7,654 bases of DNA from an uncultured Bacteroidota bacterium (GTDB taxonomy: Bacteria > Bacteroidota > Rhodothermia > Rhodothermales > UBA10348), in assembly GCA_937893205.1 (NCBI GenBank), contig CALBJU010000054.1:1-7654 (forward strand). The letters run 5' to 3'. The notes under the pieces are model-generated. The model was not told the origin of the DNA and searched no databases. It was given only the letters and a program-made list of their open reading frames with translations. Below are positions 1 through 6,888 of the stretch, one piece after another. Position numbers and translations under genes: made by a program. The stretch's first letter is position 1. Every line of letters starts with the position of its first letter.

Positions 1-1986
1 GATTTTGGCCATATCGACCGACGACGGGCACTCAGAAGCACATGCTTTGCACCCGAGGCACAGATCCATGGTCTCGTACAGGCGTCGACCCGTCAACGAA
101 TGGAGCTCCAGTCGTCCGTTCAGCACATTTCGAAGGGCATTCGCCCGACCTCGTGTGGAATGCTCTTCCTCTCTGGTCGCCATGAACGACGGACACATTG
201 TGCCGCTACCCAGTTTGCGACAGACCCCCGCTCCGTTGCACATCTCGACGGCGGAGGCGAATCCCAGATCGTCAGAAAAATCGAGGTTGGTCCGGAGATC
301 AATTGTCTCGTATTCCGCGCCAAATCTCAGGTCCTCGGTCATCGGCCGAGCACCGGTGATAATGCCCGGATTCAGAATCGAATTGGGATCGAATAGGCCT
401 TTCACCCGCGAATACAATCCGTATAGATCAGGGCCAAAAAATGCTTCGTTAAATGCGCTACGTGATCGCCCGTCGCCGTGTTCGCTCGAAAGGGCACCGC
501 CGAATCCTTTCAGCTTATCTATCGAAAATGATACGATTTCTGGTAAACGCGCTATCTCACGGGCGATTTTAGTGTTTATCAGGGGCCGAATATGAACACA
601 GCCCGCACTGGCGTGGGCGTAGTACGCGACGTCTATCCCCCGCTCATTGCAGAACGCCTCGACGCCGGTCACATATTCGGCCAGATGCTCGACCGGTACA
701 GCGGCATCCTCGATGAATGGAATGGGCTTCTGATCACCTCGTACACTCATCAGAAATCCGAGCCCCATCTTTCGAACGGACCAGACATCGTCTTGCCCGT
801 CTCGATCGAAAATTGGGACGATGGCTCCTGAATCCACTCCACGCTTTTTCAACATTACGCCCAGTGCATCGATTCGCGATCGCAGCTCTGTTTCAGACTC
901 ACCCTGGAATTCAGTAATCAGTACACAGTCTGGATTGCCTTCGACGAATCCTTCCAGCTTTTTCCTCCACATCGGCGACTCGCGACAGAGAGACATGCCC
1001 AGGTGATCCAGTAGTTCAACGGCCGAGGGGTCGGTTTCCATTATGATCTGCACGGCTTCCAGACCGCGCACGATGTCGGAGAAGTGAACAATGGCCAGTG
1101 CAGTGTGGGAAGGAATAGGGACGAGTCCTACGGTCACCTGTTCGATAATCGCAAGGGTACCTTCGGCTCCAGAAATAATCTTCGCAAGGTTGAGACCTGA
1201 AGGAATGGGCATCTTGAATGACAAGCCGTCCGGCGCGAGACGATCCAGGTTGTACCCACCGCAGCGACGCCAATGGCGGGGCGTATGCTCCCGAATAATG
1301 CGCCTCGAATCGGGTTCGCTCAGCAGGGCTTGTAATCCCCCATAAATACTTCCCTCAAGACCATCCGTCTCCGCTTTCCGTCCGAATTCTTCTTCGGTGA
1401 GTTTGCCGAAAGACGTTCTCGACCCATCGGCCAACAGGACGTCCATCCTCTGAACATGATCGGCCGTCATTCCGTAGCAGATTGAATGGCTACCGGTTGA
1501 ATTGTTGGAGACAATGCCACCCATGGCCGCTCGGTTGCTACTGGCTGGATCGGGACCGAATTGCAGGCCGTGACTTTTCAATTCCGCGTTGAGATGGTCC
1601 AGAACGACACCCGGTTCGACCGTTACTCGATTTTCTTCAGCTTCAATCGAGACAATCCGGTCGAGGTGACGCGTGAAATCAACAATTATTGCTCGACCGA
1701 TTGCCTGGCCTGCCAGGCTGCTGCCCGCTGCTCGCGCGACGACGGGGACTTCAAACTCGGCTGCGGCTTCCATAACCGCCTGAAGTTCATCGCGATGCTG
1801 AGGCACCACGACTGCGAGCGGCTCAACCTGATAAATACTGGCATCCGTGCTGTATAGCTGGCGTTGATAGACATCTGTCCGTAGCGATCCGGGAATTTTG
1901 GACCTCAGATGCTCAAGACAGGCATCAACCCGAGCCTCATCCCCGGAAGCAGCCTCGACCATGTAATCGCTGTCGGATTTAGGCAT
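1..1986 (-). CDS. FAD-binding oxidoreductase fused to 4Fe-4S ferredoxin domain (YdiJ / D-2-hydroxyacid dehydrogenase type), C-terminus cut by window edge
   Basis: The frame is open from an ATG at 1986 down to base 1 (662 codons, no stop), so the protein is partial. An in-frame stop at 2022-2020 leaves 1986 as the only ATG upstream of codon 9; GAGAAG lies 11 nt before it. Seen: a PCMH-type FAD domain at about residues 50-290, with the pyrophosphate loop ARAAGSSLAGQ (84-94), GGIVSNNSTGS (156-166) and SGAEGTLAI (272-280). A GlcD-type C-terminal FAD-oxidase domain runs to about 545, with AHASAGCVHIRP (457-468) and SSEHGDGR (500-507). Iron-sulfur motifs follow: C583/C589/C598-P, then CLGCKACASECP with C643, C646, C649 and C653. 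In this family the missing part normally carries cysteine-rich CCG domains, and complete proteins are roughly 950-1000 residues. Known members oxidise D-2-hydroxyacids such as D-lactate or D-2-hydroxyglutarate and pass electrons through the clusters to a membrane acceptor. The substrate here is unknown. It is transcribed divergently from the MBL gene. Confidence 0.93.
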   Translation of the reverse strand, partial: MPKSDSDYMVEAASGDEARVDACLEHLRSKIPGSLRTDVYQRQLYSTDASIYQVEPLAVVVPQHRDELQAVMEAAAEFEVPVVARAAGSSLAGQAIGRAIIVDFTRHLDRIVSIEAEENRVTVEPGVVLDHLNAELKSHGLQFGPDPASSNRAAMGGIVSNNSTGSHSICYGMTADHVQRMDVLLADGSRTSFGKLTEEEFGRKAETDGLEGSIYGGLQALLSEPDSRRIIREHTPRHWRRCGGYNLDRLAPDGLSFKMPIPSGLNLAKIISGAEGTLAIIEQVTVGLVPIPSHTALAIVHFSDIVRGLEAVQIIMETDPSAVELLDHLGMSLCRESPMWRKKLEGFVEGNPDCVLITEFQGESETELRSRIDALGVMLKKRGVDSGAIVPIFDRDGQDDVWSVRKMGLGFLMSVRGDQKPIPFIEDAAVPVEHLAEYVTGVEAFCNERGIDVAYYAHASAGCVHIRPLINTKIAREIARLPEIVSFSIDKLKGFGGALSSEHGDGRSRSAFNEAFFGPDLYGLYSRVKGLFDPNSILNPGIITGARPMTEDLRFGAEYETIDLRTNLDFSDDLGFASAVEMCNGAGVCRKLGSGTMCPSFMATREEEHSTRGRANALRNVLNGRLELHSLTGRRLYETMDLCLGCKACASECPSSVDMAKI

Positions 1987-2041
1987 TTGAAAATGGGCTT
2001 CTCGCCGCGACTCACTGCGTCATTGTGCATGGAAAGTTCGA

Positions 2042-2061
2042 GGTTAGGGTGTAGACCAACC
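2042..2061. repeat. Imperfect inverted repeat, candidate operator between divergent genes
   Basis: GGTTAGG at 2042-2048 pairs with CCAACC at 2056-2061 (GGTT with AACC and GG with CC, one bulged A), leaving a 7-base centre. Its place in the middle of a divergent intergenic region would suit a regulator acting on both genes. The half-sites are short, so chance is a real alternative. Confidence 0.25.
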
Positions 2062-2091
2062 TTTTTCCACCCAGAGAAGCGTTTATCTTTC
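2062..2091 (+). promoter_or_regulatory. Possible Bacteroidota-type promoter for the MBL gene
   Basis: TATCTTTC at 2084-2091 matches the Bacteroidota -7 consensus TAnnTTTG at all but the last base. A TTTTT run at 2062-2066 lies about 17 bases upstream, roughly where the -33 element would be expected, but it lacks the G of TTTG. Transcription would start near 2098 and leave an untranslated leader of about 30 bases before the ATG at 2128. The call depends on the lineage guess and is weak. Confidence 0.25.
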
Positions 2092-2127
2092 ACCAGGCAA
2101 TCATTTTCTCTCCCAACAGATCATTCC

Positions 2128-2982
2128 ATGGCTCAAATCGGATCCTACACGCTGCATGCGATCGAGACGGGACGCTTCGGACTGGACGGCGGAGCCATGT
2201 TCGGAATCGTCCCGAAGCCGCTCTGGGAACGAAAGATCATCGCCGATGAGCTCAATCGGATACCGCTTCACGCACGCTGTCTGCTACTTGAGGGAGAGGG
2301 TCGACTCATTCTGATCGACAACGGAATCGGAGACAAATACAATGAAAAGTTCAGAGCCATCTACGCTGTTGACGATACCGATGTAAATCTGGATGGCTCG
2401 CTCAACGCCCTGGGATATTCCAGAAACGAAATTACCGATGTCATCCTGACCCATCTACACTTCGACCACTGCGGTGGCAGCACCCACCTGGTCGATGGAA
2501 AACCACGTGTCGCGTTTGAAAACGCCACTTTTCATGTGCAGAAGGAGCACTGGGACTGGGCCGATAAATCCAATATTCGGGAGAGGGCTTCCTTCCTGGC
2601 GGAAAATCTTGAGCCGCTCGCCGACTCTGGCCAACTGAATCTGATCGATGGCACGTCAGAGCTGTTTCCCGGTGTCGAGCTGATTCCGGTCGATGGACAC
2701 ACGAAGGCCATGCAGCTGGTCAGGGTCCATGATGAAAGCCAGTCTCTTCTTTTCGTGGCCGATCTGATGCCAACCCACGCACACTTGATGCCTGCCTGGA
2801 ACATGAGCTACGATTTATGGCCCATGACCTCGATTGAAGAGAAGCGCCGCATCCTCGAGGCAGCTGTGACAGAGAAGTGGCACTTTTTCTGCGAACACGA
2901 TCCGACGATTGGATTGTGCGACGTAGTGCGGGGAGAAAGGGGAATCGAGACCGCGAACCCAAGACCGCTGGCCGAGCTCTAG
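2128..2982 (+). CDS. Metallo-beta-lactamase-fold hydrolase (lactonase/YtnP-like group)
   Basis: The product is 284 residues, with no signal peptide and no membrane segment, so it is probably cytoplasmic. The metal-binding motif THLHFDH is at residues 108-114 (H109, H111, D113, H114). Further likely ligands of the two-metal site are H191 (VDGHTKA), D212 (FVADLMP) and H257 (FCEHDP), so the full set is present. The N-terminal stretch with GRFGLDGGAMFGIVPKPLW is typical of a soluble hydrolase group related to AHL lactonases and YtnP, which open lactones or hydrolyse esters. The actual substrate cannot be read from the sequence. I chose the ATG at 2128 because family-like sequence begins there. 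In-frame ATGs at 1909 and 2029 would add residues with no family character, and 1909 would overlap the opposite gene. No Shine-Dalgarno sequence precedes 2128. The stop is 23 bp from the end of the convergent phosphodiesterase gene. Confidence 0.9.
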   Translation: MAQIGSYTLHAIETGRFGLDGGAMFGIVPKPLWERKIIADELNRIPLHARCLLLEGEGRLILIDNGIGDKYNEKFRAIYAVDDTDVNLDGSLNALGYSRNEITDVILTHLHFDHCGGSTHLVDGKPRVAFENATFHVQKEHWDWADKSNIRERASFLAENLEPLADSGQLNLIDGTSELFPGVELIPVDGHTKAMQLVRVHDESQSLLFVADLMPTHAHLMPAWNMSYDLWPMTSIEEKRRILEAAVTEKWHFFCEHDPTIGLCDVVRGERGIETANPRPLAEL

Positions 2983-2996
2983 CTGAAGGGCTCGGT
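2971..2996. terminator. Hairpin at the convergent gene junction, possible bidirectional terminator
   Basis: CCGAGC at 2972-2977 pairs perfectly with GCTCGG at 2990-2995, extended by a G-T pair (2971/2996), around a 12-base loop. It spans the stop codon of the MBL gene (2980-2982) and lies just beyond the stop of the opposite gene (3006). The site suits a shared terminator, but neither side has a T-tract, so intrinsic termination is doubtful. Confidence 0.25.
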
Positions 2997-3005
2997 ACCC
3001 GGGGA

Positions 3006-4070
3006 CTATTTCAAGATGCTCTCCCCGACGGGCACACGATTCTTGTATGTCAGACCAAGTAGATGTGCGACGGTAGAGGCGACCTGATTCTGATACAGCG
3101 GGTCGCCGCCGCTCACTTCGCCTTTGCTTTCAATTCCGGGTCCGAGTAGTGCGATCCAGATATTGCTTGAACCGACCCAATCCCTTCCGTGACCAATCCA
3201 CCTGTCCTCGGCGCCTCTCCCGTGATCGGTTGTAATCACGAAGGTGGTCTTTCCTTGGTACTCTTCGTCAGCTTCAACCCATTCCCAGAGGTCTCGGATC
3301 ATCGCATCCGTTCGATTGGCAGCGTTCAAATAGTGATCATAGTCTTGGTTGTGCGCAAAATCGTCTGTTTCGCCGTAAGCGATATACAGCAGCCGGGGCC
3401 TCTCACGTTTCACGTATTCAAGAGCAAAGTTATGGGTGAACACGTCCAAGCGAACTGTTCCCCAGGGTGAAGGAGTCTGGGCCTGAAGCTCATTCAGCCA
3501 CTGTTCTCGGTCACTCAGGTCACCTCCAGCGGATTCAAATCCAGCGTTTACGGGAATTCCGCTTCGACCTTCGTTGACGATAAACGGAAAGACGTCCCAC
3601 GACCCGAACGCGGCTACCTTGCCTTCGAAATCGGGCATATCATTGATCCATTCCAGAACGGTGACGTTGTGATTCGGATTCTTGTCGTTGCTGGTGATCG
3701 TGCTGTCGGCAAAGCCGGTCAAGATCTCGTTATAACCGGGATAGGAGAACACCCGCGTGTTGGTCACATTGACCCGGCTGCCCTTGTGTCGGTTGCCGTA
3801 TAGGCTACCCTGCTTTGCAATGGTCGACCAGAAAAACGGCATCAGTGCGCTGCGTCTCTCGGCGGCATCGTCGCTCCAGTACTTTGATCTCAGCTCCTCA
3901 ATTCCGCTCGTATACTCCTCGTTGTCAAGAAGCCAGGGGTCGGCGCCCGTGAACAGCTCCTCCCAGCGAAGTCCATCGAGGGTAATCAGGAATACGTTTT
4001 CAACTTCTTGGGCAGCGCTCGGCAAGGTAAGCGTGATCAAGGCCAGAAAGGCTGGGATAAACCGCTTCAT
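3006..4070 (-). CDS. Secreted alkaline-phosphatase-superfamily phosphodiesterase/phosphatase (type I phosphodiesterase / nucleotide pyrophosphatase-like)
   Basis: The product is 354 residues. It starts with a Sec signal peptide (MKRF, then a hydrophobic stretch, probable cleavage after SAA near residue 20), which places it in the periplasm or outside the cell. The superfamily's metal ligands are visible: D32 (ITLDGLR), D236/D237 and H240 (GETDDFAH), D282 and H283 (ITTDHG), and H294 (IGHGRDW). The nucleophile position falls in FSYPGYNEILTG, with S109 where many relatives have Thr. This family cleaves phosphate mono- or diesters by a two-metal mechanism; the substrate here is not known. Homologues are sometimes labelled phosphoglyceromutase because of the shared fold, but the signal peptide argues against a glycolytic role. 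The ATG overlaps the stop of the upstream PhoD-like gene (ATGA, 4067-4070), so the two genes form one operon and are probably translationally coupled. No Shine-Dalgarno sequence is seen. Confidence 0.88.
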   Translation of the reverse strand: MKRFIPAFLALITLTLPSAAQEVENVFLITLDGLRWEELFTGADPWLLDNEEYTSGIEELRSKYWSDDAAERRSALMPFFWSTIAKQGSLYGNRHKGSRVNVTNTRVFSYPGYNEILTGFADSTITSNDKNPNHNVTVLEWINDMPDFEGKVAAFGSWDVFPFIVNEGRSGIPVNAGFESAGGDLSDREQWLNELQAQTPSPWGTVRLDVFTHNFALEYVKRERPRLLYIAYGETDDFAHNQDYDHYLNAANRTDAMIRDLWEWVEADEEYQGKTTFVITTDHGRGAEDRWIGHGRDWVGSSNIWIALLGPGIESKGEVSGGDPLYQNQVASTVAHLLGLTYKNRVPVGESILK

Positions 4071-6730
4071 CGTTTGATGGGATTGGTTAAAGGATAATCG
4101 CCACTCGCTATTTCGTACCGATCGGTTGTCCCATCTGGATAGGTCAATGTAAGTCGATAATCGTGGGAGGAGTCGTACACCGGAGGCTCATACATGCTGC
4201 CGTTGGGCCGGAAGGAGTAGACATGAATCTGGTCGGTGAGATCGGTGACTTCCACCACCGGTGCGTCCTTCGGCTCGTACTCCAATCTGGCCAGGAATGC
4301 GGTCGGCGCGCGGCCGTCTCCGTCCTCCTGATTGAATTCGATGGGCCAGTCCTCGTACGGCCGCGCGCCGTCCTCCCAAGGATCCACCCAACGCGGCCAC
4401 GCACTCATGGAAACCTCGCGGGTCGCGCGATTCATTCTGATGATGCCGTATCCGGGTGTGCGATCGTACAAGGCGGCGGGTTCGCGGCCCGAGTTGACCG
4501 GATTTGCAACGGCTAGAACGGTCATGTGATTTCCGAATCCATCGAGGTGATCCCCGGTGTACCAGGATTTGGACGGATCTCGCGTTGGGCTGACTTCTGG
4601 CGGAAACCACCTCCGCGGCCAGATATTGGCGATCGAAGGCACGACGAAGCCGTATCCTGCGTCGCCGAAGGCATCTTTTCCGTAACGCACCAGACTGCCC
4701 AGGTGCTGATCCCCCGCGACGTGAAAAGCTCTCGCTCTGCGCATCACGTCAACGACCTTGTTTCGTCCCGTCTGAGGCCACCCATTGGAATCCATGTCCA
4801 TGGCCTTCTTGTACCCGGTAACTATTTCTCCCGGTGGCGGAATCGCGAGGCCCGGGATTACCGATCCATTCATCGCATCCTCAGGAATCGAAGCGACATC
4901 TGCGAAGAGGGTTTGGGATAGCAGGACCTTCATCCACGTATCCGATCCCCAGTTTCGTGCCCAATCGTCGAGAAACGTGAGCTGTCTTTCCCCCAGCAGG
5001 ATTGCGTCGGGGTGATCGCCACTTATTGCCGCATCCCACTCCGGGTTTCCAGGCCAGCCGTTCCTTACATCCGCATCGTGCAGGAGCGTCCGAGGTGCGC
5101 TCTTGAACTGCCGATCCGCGACAATCCCGAATGAGACACCTCCGAATTCCATGTTGGTGTAGTAAACCGAAATGTCCTGCTCAACCGGGGTAGGGTCGAA
5201 TGCATCGGGTAGGTGAGACGTCTGGGTGCGATGCACCGCGTTCACAAATTCAGGAGGCTGAATGTAGCCGCCATTATCCGACCTGGGCCTGAAGGGGCCA
5301 ACGGCCGCCTTTCCTCCCGCCCCCCAAACATTGCCATGGTATACATCGTGATCATCGGGAATGGTAATCGTCGGACGGTGGCGAGTCAGATCGCCGAAGG
5401 CCCACAGAAATCGATTCCAGTGGTAGAGATAATCCAGTATCGCAGTGTCTGCAGGCTGGCGAACGATACCTGCGAGGCCACCCTCGTAAATCTGGTCTCC
5501 GGCGAAGAAATACATGTCCGGCTCGAAGAATGCCACTTTCTCCGCCGTCTCTGCATGTGGCCACCAGAAATGATTGTGCGTCCAACTTCCGTCACCGCCA
5601 GAAATGTGCTGGCAGTTCAAGGCCGCCATCACAAAATCATCGCCATCCACTTCTGAATGGATTGTGCCGTCATAAAAATGTGTGACCGGCACGGCTCCCT
5701 CCCAGAGGGAATACTTCACCCGAAAGGGCGTGTCTGGCTGTGGTGCCCAATCGTGTATCCTGAATCCAATGGTATACCCATTTTCGTCCAGCTCCCCGCT
5801 GGACTTTGTTGTCCATACACCATTGTCCTGTATTTGCAACTCCGCCACATGGGAGTCCCCTTCTCCCAGGGGACCCATCTGTGCTGTCATCTTGAGAATC
5901 CCCTCACTGACTGTGTACTGGACACCCAGGACGGGTCCGAACGCGCGTGATTCATCCTTTTCAACCTTCGTACCCTCGACGTTCCAGTTTTCGTACCAGT
6001 AGCCTGCGCCAACGGACGAGGCGCTCCTGTGGGACACCAGCGCAACGCTTCCGCTGAAGTACTTCTCATCGAGACCGGTGTAGACCGCGTGAGAAATGAT
6101 TTCCTCTGACGCGGGATCGAAAGTCTCAACGACCATCGAGTATCCTTCATCGGCGGATGTCGCCATCACCCGAATGCCGAATCTTGAGAAATCGTCGACC
6201 GCTCCTTTAGCGGAGTCGCTTACCACCAGCGGCCAATCCGCGTTCTTGAAATCCGACCGTGGTCCGCGCCGGGAATCAGCATTCTCATTGTCCCGCACAA
6301 TAATCTGGCCCGTGCCATCGACACCGACAAACAAGCCTCCTCCAGGAGCTGGCCAATGATGAACCAAAGCGGAAATCCGATAATCGATCTCGGCCCCGCC
6401 TGCACCGATTAAAAAACCTGTCCAGGTACTGTCCGACCTCTCCTCGGGCACATTTACAGGCCCGGTCACGACGCTCATATTCAGTCCGCCGGATTCATTG
6501 TTCAAATAATGCGTCAACAGATGAACGGTCCGCATCGGTTTGGCTGCTCGGCCTTCTTTGCTGAGCAATCGACCATCCCGCAACTCCCAGTCCAGCATGC
6601 GATTGGCGTAAAACTGAGGACCAATCCATGTTCTATCTGGTGAGTTCGCGAACCGACTCTGGAACGCAGAATCTGGAGGAGAACAGGCTATCAGCAGAAG
6701 AGCGAGCGTGAGTGGCAGAAAGCGCTTCAT
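4067..6730 (-). CDS. PhoD-like metallophosphatase lipoprotein with long N-terminal beta-rich region
   Basis: The product is 887 residues. The start at 6730 gives a lipoprotein signal, MKRFLPLTLALLLIAC, with lipobox LIA-C16; the longer frame from 6871 would bury this signal. About residues 35-255 look like a concanavalin/LamG-type beta-sandwich and about 260-360 like a second beta-domain; both are inferred from composition only. The phosphatase domain covers about 365-790: LNCQHIS (371-377), FFAGDQIYEGG (408-418), IPDDHDVYHGN (457-467), VADRQFK (537-543) and HVAGDQHLG (670-678, with D674 and H676). These match the metal-binding motifs of PhoD phosphatases (GDxxY, DDH, R-F, GDxH). A C-terminal extension of about 90 residues follows. 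PhoD enzymes release phosphate from phosphodiesters and monoesters using metals such as Ca and Fe. Classical PhoD is TAT-exported and around 500-600 residues, so the lipoprotein anchor and large size are notable. It is the first gene of a two-gene operon with the phosphodiesterase. Confidence 0.88.
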   Translation of the reverse strand: MKRFLPLTLALLLIACSPPDSAFQSRFANSPDRTWIGPQFYANRMLDWELRDGRLLSKEGRAAKPMRTVHLLTHYLNNESGGLNMSVVTGPVNVPEERSDSTWTGFLIGAGGAEIDYRISALVHHWPAPGGGLFVGVDGTGQIIVRDNENADSRRGPRSDFKNADWPLVVSDSAKGAVDDFSRFGIRVMATSADEGYSMVVETFDPASEEIISHAVYTGLDEKYFSGSVALVSHRSASSVGAGYWYENWNVEGTKVEKDESRAFGPVLGVQYTVSEGILKMTAQMGPLGEGDSHVAELQIQDNGVWTTKSSGELDENGYTIGFRIHDWAPQPDTPFRVKYSLWEGAVPVTHFYDGTIHSEVDGDDFVMAALNCQHISGGDGSWTHNHFWWPHAETAEKVAFFEPDMYFFAGDQIYEGGLAGIVRQPADTAILDYLYHWNRFLWAFGDLTRHRPTITIPDDHDVYHGNVWGAGGKAAVGPFRPRSDNGGYIQPPEFVNAVHRTQTSHLPDAFDPTPVEQDISVYYTNMEFGGVSFGIVADRQFKSAPRTLLHDADVRNGWPGNPEWDAAISGDHPDAILLGERQLTFLDDWARNWGSDTWMKVLLSQTLFADVASIPEDAMNGSVIPGLAIPPPGEIVTGYKKAMDMDSNGWPQTGRNKVVDVMRRARAFHVAGDQHLGSLVRYGKDAFGDAGYGFVVPSIANIWPRRWFPPEVSPTRDPSKSWYTGDHLDGFGNHMTVLAVANPVNSGREPAALYDRTPGYGIIRMNRATREVSMSAWPRWVDPWEDGARPYEDWPIEFNQEDGDGRAPTAFLARLEYEPKDAPVVEVTDLTDQIHVYSFRPNGSMYEPPVYDSSHDYRLTLTYPDGTTDRYEIASGDYPLTNPIKR

Positions 6731-6888
6731 CGAACATGAGGATAGATGGGACGGAGCGGCATGGTACGAATCAACGGTGAATCGGGCACCCCAACCTCCT
6801 ATTTTACATCTTTGTTGACCCTCCACGCTTCGAAGCCGTACTCTGCGCGTGAAAGCACATGCACCAAACAAACACGCCTGAACGGAGG
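6731..6888. promoter_or_regulatory. Divergent intergenic region between the phosphatase operon and the apbE-like gene
   Basis: This 158-bp gap should hold the promoters for the leftward PhoD/phosphodiesterase operon and the rightward apbE-like gene. Seen on the plus strand: TTGACC at 6815-6820 and TACTCT at 6839-6844, 18 bases apart. The first resembles a -35 box; the second is a poor -10. On the minus strand a TAAAAT element reads at 6806-6801, but no -35 box is properly spaced from it. No Pho-box repeats (CTGTCAT-like) are evident, so phosphate control by a proteobacterial-style PhoB is not supported. Confidence 0.45.
6827..6836. repeat. Perfect 10-bp palindrome GCTTCGAAGC, candidate operator
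   Basis: GCTTCGAAGC is self-complementary over all ten bases, and the match extends by AC/GT if one C at 6837 is bulged. It lies in the spacer between the TTGACC and TACTCT elements of the possible rightward promoter, where a bound repressor would block polymerase. A 10-bp palindrome can occur by chance. Confidence 0.3.

Larger units (their letters stand above)
1987..2127. promoter_or_regulatory. Divergent intergenic region with candidate promoter(s) and operator
   Basis: This 141-bp gap separates the starts of the leftward FAD/Fe-S oxidoreductase and the rightward MBL hydrolase, so both promoters should lie here. An open frame runs through it in phase with the MBL gene, but that frame also overlaps the start of the opposite gene and adds nothing typical of the family. 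I therefore treat the gap as non-coding. It contains an imperfect inverted repeat and a Bacteroidota-like -7 element, listed separately. Confidence 0.5.

Noticed and set aside
5..595. Plus-strand open frame of 196 codons
   Set aside because: It lies wholly antisense to the FAD/Fe-S oxidoreductase, which has clear motifs on the minus strand; its translation shows no recognisable family features.
1909..2127. N-terminal extension of the MBL gene from an ATG at 1909
   Set aside because: It overlaps the start of the opposite gene and crosses the divergent promoter region; family-like sequence begins only at 2128.
4163..5656. Several open frames of 65-147 codons on both strands within the PhoD-like gene
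   Set aside because: They overlap a gene with conserved motifs throughout, lack recognisable domains, and are expected as shadows in this moderately GC-rich DNA.
4068..6730. Similar MKRF leaders of the two phosphatases as a sign of duplication
   Set aside because: The likeness ends after a few residues, is typical of signal peptides, and the mature proteins have unrelated folds.
6731..6871. N-terminal extension of the PhoD-like gene from an ATG at 6871
   Set aside because: It would put 47 residues before a textbook lipoprotein signal peptide and overlap the region before apbE.
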